A DNA stretch of 64,000 nt. It comes from Bryobacteraceae bacterium. Lineage in GTDB: Bacteria > Acidobacteriota > Terriglobia > Bryobacterales > Bryobacteraceae. The notes beneath the pieces are model-generated. The model saw only the letters and a list, made by a program, of their open reading frames with translations, was not told where the DNA came from and did no database searches. The translations under genes were made by a program, and so were the position numbers. This document shows, one piece after another, positions 8,719 through 17,722 of this stretch. The DNA lies in assembly GCA_025980665.1 (NCBI GenBank), contig JAICXC010000005.1, positions 1 to 64,000 on the forward strand. Direction: 5' to 3'. How positions within the stretch are numbered: the first letter of the stretch is position 1; every line of letters begins with the position of its first letter.

Positions 8719-9933
8719 ATGGCAACGAATCGTGGAGTAGCTTATATTAAACCGGGTGAGGTGCAGGTTCAATCCATCCCCTACCCCAAGCTCAAGATGC
8801 CGAAGAGCGAGACGGACCCGTTCGGCGGCAAGGACGCTCCTCATGGCGTCATTCTGAAAGTAGTTACGACGAACATCTGCGGATCGGACCAGCACATGGT
8901 CCGCGGCCGCACCACCGCGCCGCAAGGCTTGATCCTCGGTCATGAGATCACGGGCGAAGTTATCGAAAAGGGTAACGACGTTGAAATGCTCAACATCGGC
9001 GACCTGGTGACTGTGCCGTTCAACATCGCCTGCGGGCGCTGCCGCAATTGCCGCGAAGGCAAGACCGGTATCTGCTTGACCGTAAATCCGGCCCGTCCGG
9101 GCGCGGCGTACGGCTATGTCGACATGGGCGGCTGGGTCGGCGGGCAAGCCGAATACGTCATGGTGCCCTACGCCGATTTCAACCTGATCAAGTTCCCCAA
9201 CAAAGAGAAAGCCCTGGAGAAGATCAAGGACTTGACGCTCTTGTCCGACATCTTTCCCACCGGTTACCACGGCTGCATTCAAGCTGGCGTTGGACCCGGC
9301 ACCACCGTATACATCGCAGGGGCGGGTCCGGTGGGTCTGGCTGCGGCGGTGGGCGCCCAGTTGCTCGGCGCGGCAGTGGTGATCGTCGGCGACATGATTC
9401 CGGAGCGGTTGGCCCAAGCCAAGAGCTTCGGCTGCGAAGTCATCGACGTCAGCAAGATCACCAACCTCGGCGATGCGATCGCCCAGCTCCTGGGTGAGCC
9501 TGTTGTCGACTGCGCGGTGGATTGCGTGGGCTTTGAAGCTCGCGGACATGGCGCCGGTGCGACCAAGGAAGCGCCTGCGACGGTGTTGAACTCGCTCCAG
9601 GAGGTCGTCCGCGCGGGCGGTTCCATCGGCATACCGGGTCTGTATGTGACCGGCGACCCGGGGGCTGTCGACGAAGCGGCCAAGATCGGCGCATTGTCGA
9701 TCCGCATCGGACTGGGATGGGCGAAATCATGCTCCTTCCACACCGGCCAATGCCCGGTGCTGCGGTACAACCGCCAGTTGATGACGGCCATCCTGCACGA
9801 CAAGGTGCATCCCGCCAAGGCGGTCAATGTGACGATGATATCGCTGGACCAAGCGCCCACTGGGTACAAAGACTTCGATAAGGGCGCGGCGAAGAAGTTC
9901 GTCATCGACCCGCACAAGTCGGTGAAGGCGTAG
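8719..9933 (+). CDS. fdhA: Glutathione-independent formaldehyde dehydrogenase (zinc MDR)
   Basis: A 404-residue zinc-dependent medium-chain dehydrogenase that oxidises formaldehyde (or dismutates aldehydes) with tightly bound NAD. Catalytic zinc ligands are in NICGSDQHM (Cys54) and GHEITGE (His75, Glu76). The structural zinc motif is C105-GR-C108-RN-C111...C119. The Rossmann segment GAGPVGLAAAVGAQLLG follows. The N-terminus and the GYVDMGGWVGGQAEYV region match the Pseudomonas putida glutathione-independent enzyme. A GGAG ribosome site precedes the ATG, and a strong terminator follows the gene. It is the cytosolic end of a block containing exported redox proteins and a small-solute channel. 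Confidence 0.92.
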   Translation: MATNRGVAYIKPGEVQVQSIPYPKLKMPKSETDPFGGKDAPHGVILKVVTTNICGSDQHMVRGRTTAPQGLILGHEITGEVIEKGNDVEMLNIGDLVTVPFNIACGRCRNCREGKTGICLTVNPARPGAAYGYVDMGGWVGGQAEYVMVPYADFNLIKFPNKEKALEKIKDLTLLSDIFPTGYHGCIQAGVGPGTTVYIAGAGPVGLAAAVGAQLLGAAVVIVGDMIPERLAQAKSFGCEVIDVSKITNLGDAIAQLLGEPVVDCAVDCVGFEARGHGAGATKEAPATVLNSLQEVVRAGGSIGIPGLYVTGDPGAVDEAAKIGALSIRIGLGWAKSCSFHTGQCPVLRYNRQLMTAILHDKVHPAKAVNVTMISLDQAPTGYKDFDKGAAKKFVIDPHKSVKA

Positions 9934-9956
9934 TTAGTTAGTCGGAACAAAAGCGG

Positions 9957-9993
9957 CGCCGGGGGAGTCAAATCCTCCGGCGTTTTCTTTTTT
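9957..9993 (+). terminator. Rho-independent terminator after fdhA
   Basis: A 10-bp GC-rich stem (9957-9966 with 9973-9982, one G-T pair, six-base loop) is followed by TTTTCTTTTTT. Confidence 0.9.
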
Positions 9994-10041
9994 GGCCAGT
10001 GACGTTCCCCGTGGCTTATCGTCCAACTCATCTGAGTCTTT

Positions 10042-12483
10042 GTGAATGACCTGAAACACGCTGTCCGGATGTTTCGCCGCGCACCTGGTTTCACCCTTAC
10101 CGCCCTCGCCGCGCTCGCGCTCGGTATCGGAGCCAATGTCGCGATCTTCTCGGTGGCGAACACCGTGCTACTGAGGCCGGTGCCCGCGCCCGATCCCGAC
10201 CATGTCGTGGTGTTCCTGACGAATAGGACAGATGGGACGTTCATCAACGGCGCCTCGCCGGCGAGATACAACGCCTGGCGCGAACTCGGGGACCTCTTCA
10301 CGGACATTTCCGCCTACCGCTATGGAGCGATCAATTTGACGGGTGTCGATTCGCCCAGTCAGGTTCAGTGGGGGCAGGTTTCGGCCGGTTATTTCCGGCT
10401 CTTCGGGCTCGCCGCAGCGCTCGGACGTACCTTTACGCCCGAGGAAGACCGCCCCAACGCGGGACGTTTCGCGGTCTTGGGCGATGGGTTTTGGAAACGA
10501 TCCTTCGCGGCCGATCCACAGATCCTGGGGAAAACGATTTCGCTCGGCGGCGATCCTTACACGGTCATCGGGATCATGCCACCCGGCGTCGAGACGGAAA
10601 CGCCTTTGCCCATCGATGTCTGGACCCCGTTTCAAATTGATCCGACCGGCACGGAACAGAATCATTACTTCTCGGTGGCAGCCCGTGTTCGGCCAGGCAT
10701 AACTCCCGCCATGATCCAGGCGCGCCTGAAAGTGGCCTCCGAAGATTTCTTGCGCAAATTTCCGAGCGTCGGGACGATGCTTCCGGGATACACTTTCGCG
10801 GTTCAACCCATGCGCGATGTGCTGGTCCGCGAGGCGCGGCCGTCTTTACTGATTCTGGCGGGCGCGGTCAGTTTTGTGTTGCTCATCGCGTGCGCGAACG
10901 TTGCGAATCTCTTGCTGGTTCGCGCCACGGGCAGGAGGCGCGAGATCGCTATCCGCGCGGCCGTGGGTGCCGGCCGGCGAAGAATCATGGGCCAACTTCT
11001 CACGGAGAGCGTTACGTTGTCGCTCACCGGTGGGGCCCTGGGCCTGCTGGCGGGGATGCTTGGCATTCGCGCGATCCTGGCGCTCAATCCCGGCAACATT
11101 CCCCGTATCGGGCCCAATGGCGTCAACGTTACGGCCGACTGGCGGGTTGTGGCGTTCGCGATAGCCGTCTCCATCGCAGCCGGGATTCTGTTCGGCCTCA
11201 TCCCCGCATTTCAGGCGGCGCGGGTGGATCTAAGTACCGCTCTTAAGGAGGGCAGAGGCCGCACCGGCAGCGGCTTCCGGCAGAACAAGGCTCGCTCCCT
11301 GCTAGTGGTCGGCGAAATGGCGCTCGCACTCGTATTGCTGACTGGTTCCGGGCTGCTGATTCGCACCTTTGTCGCGATGCACACAGCCGATCACGGGTTC
11401 GACCCGCACAACGTGCTCACGATGCAAATACAGCTTTCGGGCGAGCGTTTCCAGAAACCAGCGGACGTGATTCAGCTGGTGCGATCGAGCACCGAGCGGC
11501 TGCGGGCTTTACCGGGAGTGGAAGCGGCTGCCTCGGGTTGCTGCCTCCCCATGGGAAGCGTTCCCTTCGGACCATTCGTCATCGCCGGTCTGCCGCTTGA
11601 CGGTGCCTTCCACGCATATGGCGCGATTCCAACGGTTTCACGCGATTACTTCGATGTATTCAAGATTCCGATTACCCGCGGCCGGAAATTCACCGACCGT
11701 GACAGCGTGGGGGCGCCCCTGGTGGCCATCGTCAATCAGGCGATGGTCCGACGGTTCTGGCCGAATGGCGAGGCGCTGGGCGCGCGGATCAGTCTGGGCG
11801 CCAAGGGCTCGCCGAACGAGGGCGGCCCGATGGAGATTGTCGGGATTGCAGCCGACGAACAAGAGAGCCAGGATCCTAAATCGGGGCTGACCATCTATAC
11901 GCCAGTGGAGCAAGCCGGCGGCTTCTTGACTTACCTGATACGACAGCCATTCACATGGATGGTGCGTACCAACGCGGAGCCGCATTCCTTAAGCGCGGCC
12001 ATGAAGGGCGAGCTACAGCGAGTGAGCGGCGGTTTGCCGGTCACCGGAATCCGTTCCATGGATGAGTTCCTGGCGCGATCCACCGCCACTCAGGACTTCA
12101 ATGCGGTTCTGATGCTCATCTTCGGAGCGTCGGCATTATTGTTGGCCGCGATCGGCATCTACGGACTGATCGCCTACACGGTCCAGCAGCGCACTCAGGA
12201 GATTGGAATCCGCCTTGCGATGGGCGCAGGCCGCGCCAGCGTTCGCAATATGATCGTGGCGCAAGGGATGCGCCTGGTGCTGTTCGGAGTCGCGATCGGA
12301 GTCGCCGCCGCTTACGGCCTGACGCGCTTTCTCGCGAGCTTCCTGATCGACGTCAAGCCACGCGACCCGCTGGTATTCATCGCCGTGCCGGTCGTGCTGA
12401 TCATGGTGGCTCTGCTTGCCGCTTGGCTCCCGGCGCGGAGGGTCGCGCTGATTGATCCGGCCGACGCACTGCGCTGCGAATAG
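10042..12483 (+). CDS. ADOP-family permease (MacB_PCD + FtsX), copy 1
   Basis: An 813-residue inner-membrane protein of the 'acidobacterial duplicated orphan permease' type. The N-terminus DLKHAVRMFRRAPGFTLTALAALALGIGAN is the family hallmark (shown here as RMFRRAPGF...LALGIGAN). A periplasmic MacB-like core domain follows, then an FtsX permease block with LLIACANVANLLLVRATGR, a second periplasmic domain and a second FtsX block ending AAWLPARRVALIDPADALR. No ATPase gene is adjacent, as usual for this family. The start is GTG with only a weak ribosome site. A close paralogue follows 57 bases downstream. Substrate unknown; macrolide or lipoprotein export is extrapolation from MacB. Confidence 0.92.
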   Translation: MNDLKHAVRMFRRAPGFTLTALAALALGIGANVAIFSVANTVLLRPVPAPDPDHVVVFLTNRTDGTFINGASPARYNAWRELGDLFTDISAYRYGAINLTGVDSPSQVQWGQVSAGYFRLFGLAAALGRTFTPEEDRPNAGRFAVLGDGFWKRSFAADPQILGKTISLGGDPYTVIGIMPPGVETETPLPIDVWTPFQIDPTGTEQNHYFSVAARVRPGITPAMIQARLKVASEDFLRKFPSVGTMLPGYTFAVQPMRDVLVREARPSLLILAGAVSFVLLIACANVANLLLVRATGRRREIAIRAAVGAGRRRIMGQLLTESVTLSLTGGALGLLAGMLGIRAILALNPGNIPRIGPNGVNVTADWRVVAFAIAVSIAAGILFGLIPAFQAARVDLSTALKEGRGRTGSGFRQNKARSLLVVGEMALALVLLTGSGLLIRTFVAMHTADHGFDPHNVLTMQIQLSGERFQKPADVIQLVRSSTERLRALPGVEAAASGCCLPMGSVPFGPFVIAGLPLDGAFHAYGAIPTVSRDYFDVFKIPITRGRKFTDRDSVGAPLVAIVNQAMVRRFWPNGEALGARISLGAKGSPNEGGPMEIVGIAADEQESQDPKSGLTIYTPVEQAGGFLTYLIRQPFTWMVRTNAEPHSLSAAMKGELQRVSGGLPVTGIRSMDEFLARSTATQDFNAVLMLIFGASALLLAAIGIYGLIAYTVQQRTQEIGIRLAMGAGRASVRNMIVAQGMRLVLFGVAIGVAAAYGLTRFLASFLIDVKPRDPLVFIAVPVVLIMVALLAAWLPARRVALIDPADALRCE

Positions 12484-12540
12484 ATCTTTTTTGGAAACCT
12501 TTCCGGCGCAAGACCGTATAGATTCAGCAGGAGCCGGCAC

Positions 12541-14997
12541 ATGGGATCTTTTCTGCAGGATTTGAAGCACTCCATCCGGATGTTCGTGCACGCTCCCGCG
12601 TTCACCATCACGGCAATACTGGCGTTGGCGCTCGGCGTTGGAGCCAATACGGCTATCTTTTCTCTCATCAACACGGTTCTATTGAAGCCGGTGAATTTCC
12701 CGGACCCCGAGCGGATTGTTATGTTCATGAACGTGTCGCCGCAAGGATCCGGCCCGGGCGCTTCGCCCGTCAAATTCAACTTCTGGCGATCCCAGACGCA
12801 GTCCTTCCAGGATGTAGCCGCATGGCGCTTCGGCGTCGCCAACTACAAAGCCGGGGATCTGCCGGAACAGATTCAGGAAACTCAAGCCAGCGCCGATTTC
12901 TTCCCTCTGTTCGGAGCGACGACGGTTTACGGAAGGACCTTTACGAAGGACGAAGATCGCCCTGGTGGGCGCGATGTCGCGGTTCTGGCCTATGGCTTCT
13001 GGCAGAACCGCTTTGCGGCAGATCCCGCGGTGATCGGCAAAACCATCACGCTCAGCGGATCCCCCCACGAAATCATCGGAGTGGTTGGCCCCAGCTTGAA
13101 GATTGAGATCGATCAGCCCCCCGACGTATACGTGCCGTTCCGGCTGGATCCGTATAGCACCGACCAGGGGAACTACTTTCAAGTTGCGGGGCGTATGAAA
13201 CCCGGCGTGTCCCTGGTAGCCGCCAATGAACAGCTCAAGGCCGCCACGGAGGGCTTTCGGAAGAACTATCCCAACAGTCTCGGTCCGCAGGGCACCTTTG
13301 GCGTCCAGCCCTTGAGTCAAGTGCTGGTGAGCGGAGTGCGTACGCTTCTCTGGGTTCTGCTCGGCGCGGTGGGCTTCGTGCTGCTGATTGCATGCGCCAA
13401 CGTCGCCAACCTTCTGCTGGCGCGGGCGACAGGACGGAGGCGGGAAATCGCAATTCGCGCCGCGATCGGAGCCGGACGTGGACGAATCATTCGTCAGCTA
13501 CTCACGGAAAGCGTTGTGCTCTCCATTGCTGGAGGCGTGTTTGGACTGATCTTGGGATTCGCAGGCATTCGCGGCATTCTCAGTTTGAATCCCGGGAATA
13601 TCCCTCGCGTAGGGCTCCAAGGCAGTGCCGTAGCGATGGACATGCGAGTAGTTTTGTTCACGCTTGGAATTTCCGTGGCCACCGGTATCTTGTTCGGCCT
13701 CTTTCCGGCGCTTCAGGCCTCGCGTACCGACCTCAGCAGCACCATCAAGGAATCCACCGGTAAGGGCGGTACCAGCTTTCGCCAGAACAAGGCACGTTCG
13801 ATCCTGGTAGTCGCTGAGACCGCGCTAGCTCTGATCCTGTTGATCGGAGCCGCGCTGCTCCTGCGGACCTTCACCGCACTTCGCGGGGTGAATCCGGGCT
13901 TCGATTCGCACAACGTGCTGACACTGCGGATGTCGCTCACGGGACCCCGCTTCGCGAAGACGGCAGGTGTCGATCAACTGGTGCGCCTGGGTACCGAGCG
14001 CCTGAAGGCTTTGCCCGGCGTCGAAACCGCCGGCGCTACCTGCTGCGTTCCGCTCGAGGGCGGCTACGGCCTTCCCTTCCTTATCGTGGGACGTCCGGTT
14101 GAGGGTGCTGCGCAGAATGGGGGACGGTATATGATTACTTCCCCGGAATATTTCGACGTGTTCAAGATCCAGCTTTTGCGGGGGCGCGCATTCACCAATC
14201 AGGATGCGACCGGGGCAACCCCGGTGGCCGTCATTAATCAGGCCATGGCTAAACAATACTGGCCGAAGGGCGATCCCCTGGCCGATCAAATCGTAATCGG
14301 GAAAGGGGTGGGACCGGAATTTGACGATCCGCCACGACAAATCGTCGGAGTGGTCAGCGACATTCGCGACAACGGGCTAAACAGCAATCCGGGACCCACC
14401 ATGTATATTCCCCAAGCGCAGCTTCCGGATGGGATTAACGCACTGAACGCGCGCCTCACGCCTCTGGCCTGGATCGTGCGGACGCATGTCGAGCCTCATA
14501 CCTTGATCCCGGCCATTCAGAAGGAATTGAGCGACGTTAGCGGAGGCTTGGCGCTGGCGCCGATTCGCACCATGGACGAGGTGGTGTCCCGTTCCACGGC
14601 CAACACAGATTTCAACACGCTGGTGCTGACGATTTTTGCCGCCACGGCCCTGCTGCTCGCGGCCATCGGGATTTATGGCCTGATGGCGTATTCCGTGGAA
14701 CAGCGCACGCAGGAGATCGGAATCCGGCTCGCGCTCGGCGCCGAATACGGATCGGTACGAAATATGGTGATCTTCCAAGGCATGCGCCTGGCACTGATCG
14801 GAGTCGTCATCGGCGTAGGTTCCGCGTTCGGACTCACCAAGCTGATCGCGAGCCTGCTGTATGGCGTGAAGGCCCGCGACCCTCTGGTATTCATCGGCGT
14901 GCCGTTACTGTTGAGCGTCGTGGCTCTGTTGGCGGTCTGGCTCCCCGCCCGTCGTGCGACTCGAGTGAGTCCGATGGACGCACTTCGTTGTGAGTAA
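12541..14997 (+). CDS. ADOP-family permease (MacB_PCD + FtsX), copy 2
   Basis: An 818-residue paralogue of the preceding gene with the same order: RMFVHAPAFTITAI...LALGVGAN, MacB-like periplasmic domain, FtsX block (LLIACANVANLLLARATGRRREIAIRAAIGAGRGR, seen as ANVANLLLARATG), second periplasmic domain and FtsX block ending VWLPARRATRVSPMDALR. The two copies align along their whole length, so they arose by tandem duplication but have diverged considerably in the periplasmic parts. They probably share a transcript. No ATP-binding partner is nearby. Confidence 0.92.
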   Translation: MGSFLQDLKHSIRMFVHAPAFTITAILALALGVGANTAIFSLINTVLLKPVNFPDPERIVMFMNVSPQGSGPGASPVKFNFWRSQTQSFQDVAAWRFGVANYKAGDLPEQIQETQASADFFPLFGATTVYGRTFTKDEDRPGGRDVAVLAYGFWQNRFAADPAVIGKTITLSGSPHEIIGVVGPSLKIEIDQPPDVYVPFRLDPYSTDQGNYFQVAGRMKPGVSLVAANEQLKAATEGFRKNYPNSLGPQGTFGVQPLSQVLVSGVRTLLWVLLGAVGFVLLIACANVANLLLARATGRRREIAIRAAIGAGRGRIIRQLLTESVVLSIAGGVFGLILGFAGIRGILSLNPGNIPRVGLQGSAVAMDMRVVLFTLGISVATGILFGLFPALQASRTDLSSTIKESTGKGGTSFRQNKARSILVVAETALALILLIGAALLLRTFTALRGVNPGFDSHNVLTLRMSLTGPRFAKTAGVDQLVRLGTERLKALPGVETAGATCCVPLEGGYGLPFLIVGRPVEGAAQNGGRYMITSPEYFDVFKIQLLRGRAFTNQDATGATPVAVINQAMAKQYWPKGDPLADQIVIGKGVGPEFDDPPRQIVGVVSDIRDNGLNSNPGPTMYIPQAQLPDGINALNARLTPLAWIVRTHVEPHTLIPAIQKELSDVSGGLALAPIRTMDEVVSRSTANTDFNTLVLTIFAATALLLAAIGIYGLMAYSVEQRTQEIGIRLALGAEYGSVRNMVIFQGMRLALIGVVIGVGSAFGLTKLIASLLYGVKARDPLVFIGVPLLLSVVALLAVWLPARRATRVSPMDALRCE

Positions 14998-14999
14998 CC

Positions 15000-15422
15000 C
15001 TACAAAAGTGTCGCGTTCAACGTGATGTTGGTGTTGTAGAGCTTGGAGACAGGACAGCCGGTTTTCGCCCCAGCAGTGGCCTTATCGAACGCTTCGCGGC
15101 TGATACCTGGAACCTTGGCTTTCAACTCCAGATGACTTTCGGTAATCCCGAACCCGTCGTCTTTCTTGTCTAAAGTGATGGTGCAGGTAGTCTCGAGACT
15201 TTCGGCTTTGAATCCTGCCTGTGCGAGTTGATTCGAGAGTGCCATGGTGAAGCAGCCAGCATGTGCGGCGGCCAGCAACTCTTCCGGATTGGTTCCCTTC
15301 CCCTGCTCGAAGCGGCTGTGGAATGAATAAGGCACATGCGACAATATGCCGCTCGCCATCGATATCTCGCCCGTGCCGGTCTTAAGATCACCTTGCCATT
15401 TTGCGTCTGCGGTTCGTTGCAT
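15000..15422 (-). CDS. osmC: OsmC-type peroxiredoxin
   Basis: A 140-residue cytosolic hydroperoxide reductase that detoxifies organic peroxides with a cysteine pair. The peroxidatic cysteine is Cys57 in [12 protein letters not shown] and the resolving one is Cys123 in TGCPVSKLY. The motif [12 protein letters not shown] is the OsmC subgroup signature. AAGAGGAAC lies upstream of the ATG. It ends three bases after the second ADOP permease gene on the opposite strand. Confidence 0.93.
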   Translation of the reverse strand: MQRTADAKWQGDLKTGTGEISMASGILSHVPYSFHSRFEQGKGTNPEELLAAAHAGCFTMALSNQLAQAGFKAESLETTCTITLDKKDDGFGITESHLELKAKVPGISREAFDKATAGAKTGCPVSKLYNTNITLNATLL

Positions 15423-15514
15423 ATATAAGTTCCTCTTGTCTATTGTAGGTGTAGAACCGTTGGAGTTATGCTGCGGCGTGAGTTTCTAGCTACATGTCCG
15501 GGGATGCTCCGGGA

Positions 15515-16018
15515 TTATAACGGTAGCGGCTTGTAAATCACCTTTTCCCCTGTATCGGCCGTCGGACCATAGTTGCTAAACACGTCCCGGCCAAGCATCC
15601 GGAGCATCGCCATTTGCTGGCCCCGATGATGCGAGGTGTGGGCGATACGACGGACCATGATCCAGGCCCGGCTGCGCTGCACATCAAAGAACGCGACTTC
15701 CTGCTCCCACCAGGCGTCATCCGTTTTCGATCGCAAAACTTCCAGACGTTTTGCGGAATCGTCGCTGTATTGCAAAACGAACCCAAGCCTAGTTTCCTCC
15801 CGCGGGAGTGGCGGAGCCCCGACATCAATTCCCAACATGTTGCAGAACCACGCGTTTTCGCTGAGACATTGGTGTTGCATCTGCTCCAGGAAATTGCGGC
15901 CGCGCGGATCGGTCGGATGCGGCCGAATGGGCAAATCTTCATCGCGGAACATACCCCATACGCTCAGTACTTTGAGCCGCTCTGTTGCGTAGGTGTCCAC
16001 CAGGAATTGATAGCGCAT
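15515..16018 (-). CDS. DinB-family (YfiT-like) protein
   Basis: A 167-residue four-helix-bundle DinB-fold protein, cytosolic. Recognisable features are the N-terminal LVDTYATERLKVLSVW helix, a metal-ligand histidine in the second helix region (LEQMQHQ) and the C-terminal HTSHHRGQQMAMLRMLG, which holds the two conserved histidines. Such proteins are metal-dependent and often act as thiol transferases; the role here is unknown. The ATG at 16018 begins the conserved region; a GTG three codons upstream is possible. It is 92 bases upstream of osmC and may be in the same unit, which would fit oxidative or thiol stress. Confidence 0.8.
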   Translation of the reverse strand: MRYQFLVDTYATERLKVLSVWGMFRDEDLPIRPHPTDPRGRNFLEQMQHQCLSENAWFCNMLGIDVGAPPLPREETRLGFVLQYSDDSAKRLEVLRSKTDDAWWEQEVAFFDVQRSRAWIMVRRIAHTSHHRGQQMAMLRMLGRDVFSNYGPTADTGEKVIYKPLPL

Positions 16019-16148
16019 AAGAGTCACTCTAACAGCGGTTATAGGTAATATCTGCACGCCTGCTTCCGTGTTCGATTTATCCCCACAGAAATCAAAGGGC
16101 TTTTGCCTTTGGACAGGAACTTGCACTCCATCCTTAGCGGGGACGTTT

Positions 16149-17033
16149 ATGACCAAAGAAACCAAAGAATTCGCGCCTTGGCTGGCGACAGCGCTGACCG
16201 GGGTCCTAGGAATCGGGTGGGCGCTGGCGGCTCCGCCGGTCGCCCAAGCGCAAGACCGCACGATGACCTGTTCATCGGCAAACGGGAGGCGGGCGACGTG
16301 CGGAGCGGATACCAGCCACGGCGTGACGCTTCTTCGAGAATTGCGGGGTTCTCAATGTGAAGAAGGTTTCAGCTGGGGTTACAACCGTCGGGAAATCTGG
16401 GTAGATCGCGGTTGCCAGGCGGAGTTCTCACTAAACGACGCTCAGTATCCTTCTGATCCTGTCAGCCGGGTAGAACCGGGGACCAACTTGTCGGTTCGAA
16501 CCAATGAGCCGATTGAGACGCATTCACGCGATGGACGTGTCTACTACGGCCGGATTGCGGACGACGTTAGAGGTAGCGACGGGCAAATCGCAATACCGCG
16601 GGGATCGGATGTTGAGTTAATTGTCCGGCGGGCCCGCGACAACGATCTGATCCTTGATATCGAGTCCGTCACGGCTTACGGCCAGCGTTACGGAATTGAC
16701 ACGCAAGCACAGGGAATCGAAAGTTCGGACCGGGACGGCGTGGGTGCCAACAAGCGCACCGGCCAGTTCGTTGGCGGCGGAGCAGTGCTGGGGACTATTC
16801 TTGGCGCTATCGCGGGCGGAGGTAAAGGAGCAGCCATTGGCGCGGCGGCCGGTGCGGCTGCGGGCGCTGGGAGCGAAATTGCCACGCAGGGTCGAGAAGT
16901 TCGCGTGCCGGCCGAAAGCATTGTGAATTTTCGACTCGATCAGCCGCTATTGGTGAACATACCGGACGACGGCTACGATCAGAGCGGCGAACATTATCAC
17001 CGCTATCCGGACGAGGATCGAGGCCGTCGCTAA
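16149..17033 (+). CDS. Exported DUF3011 protein with C-terminal glycine-zipper
   Basis: A 294-residue secreted protein. The ATG at 16149 has GGGGA upstream and starts a signal peptide ([11 protein letters not shown]). Residues around 39-95 hold a DUF3011 module with its cysteines and aromatic residues ([31 protein letters not shown]). A middle beta domain follows, then an alternating Gly/Ala stretch ([17 protein letters not shown] and [17 protein letters not shown]), typical of a membrane-embedded glycine zipper, and a short tail [17 protein letters not shown]. The last two parts have the same order as in the protein at 44733. Probably outer-membrane associated; no function known. Confidence 0.8.
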   Translation: MTKETKEFAPWLATALTGVLGIGWALAAPPVAQAQDRTMTCSSANGRRATCGADTSHGVTLLRELRGSQCEEGFSWGYNRREIWVDRGCQAEFSLNDAQYPSDPVSRVEPGTNLSVRTNEPIETHSRDGRVYYGRIADDVRGSDGQIAIPRGSDVELIVRRARDNDLILDIESVTAYGQRYGIDTQAQGIESSDRDGVGANKRTGQFVGGGAVLGTILGAIAGGGKGAAIGAAAGAAAGAGSEIATQGREVRVPAESIVNFRLDQPLLVNIPDDGYDQSGEHYHRYPDEDRGRR

Positions 17034-17722
17034 TGTGCGCCAGCTGCCTTCGCTGACGCTTTCCTCAAGATGAGAATGTGCTGACGCGGAAGGGTCTCGA
17101 TCACCGGCTGCAAGACGAATCCTTCCGCCTCAAGCTCTGTTTTGACTTGCGCTACGGTCATCTTGTGCTCGGCGACGATGGGAACGTTGGGATCCTCTGC
17201 GCGGTACTCGAGCAAAACTAAACGTCCATCGGGCTTGAGGGTTTCGCGGATTTTCCGCAGCATCTGTTGCGGCTGTGAAAACTCGTGATAAACGTCGACC
17301 AGTAGAACCAGGTCCATGGTGTTCGCAGGCAGCTTGGGATCGGCAACGTCGCCCAGCACCGTGATCACGTTGTCGATCTTCGATTTCGCGGCATTCTCGC
17401 GCAATCTTGCGAGCATTTCCGGCTGAAGATCGTTAGCGTAGACCTTACCTGAAGGACCTACGCGCTTGGCTAGGCGCAGACTCATATACCCGACACCCGC
17501 GCCGATATCAGCCACGACCATGCCCGGCTTTAGGTTCAGGGCATCCAACGCTTTTTCGGGCTGCTCTTCGGTTTCGCGTTCGGGCCGGACTAGCCAGTCG
17601 GCGCCGCTCATGCCCATCACGCCGGCGATCTTGCGTCCGGAGACCGGATGAGTGGCAGGCGCCTGATATGCGGGCACCTGCCACACAAACAACGCCGCTA
17701 GAAATAACGCCCGCCTGGTCAT
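17030..17722 (-). CDS. SAM-dependent methyltransferase with a predicted signal peptide
   Basis: A 230-residue class I methyltransferase. The SAM-binding motif is VVADIGAGVGYMSLRLAKR (about residues 69-87), followed by NDLQPEM, the motif II region LVLLVDVYHEF and RLVLLEYRAED. Unusually it begins with a hydrophobic leader, MTRRALFLAALFVWQVPAYQ, that looks like a signal peptide. It overlaps the upstream thioredoxin gene by ATGA, so both are co-translated. Its last codons overlap the stop of the DUF3011 gene on the other strand by four bases. Either it is exported, or the leader is a membrane anchor. Substrate unknown. Confidence 0.82.
   Translation of the reverse strand: MTRRALFLAALFVWQVPAYQAPATHPVSGRKIAGVMGMSGADWLVRPERETEEQPEKALDALNLKPGMVVADIGAGVGYMSLRLAKRVGPSGKVYANDLQPEMLARLRENAAKSKIDNVITVLGDVADPKLPANTMDLVLLVDVYHEFSQPQQMLRKIRETLKPDGRLVLLEYRAEDPNVPIVAEHKMTVAQVKTELEAEGFVLQPVIETLPRQHILILRKASAKAAGAH

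Noticed and set aside
8275-9549. Long open frame on the minus strand opposite the GlcG and formaldehyde dehydrogenase genes
   Set aside because: The plus-strand genes have strong family motifs and ribosome sites; the antisense frame has His/Arg/Asp-rich composition typical of GC-rich shadow frames.
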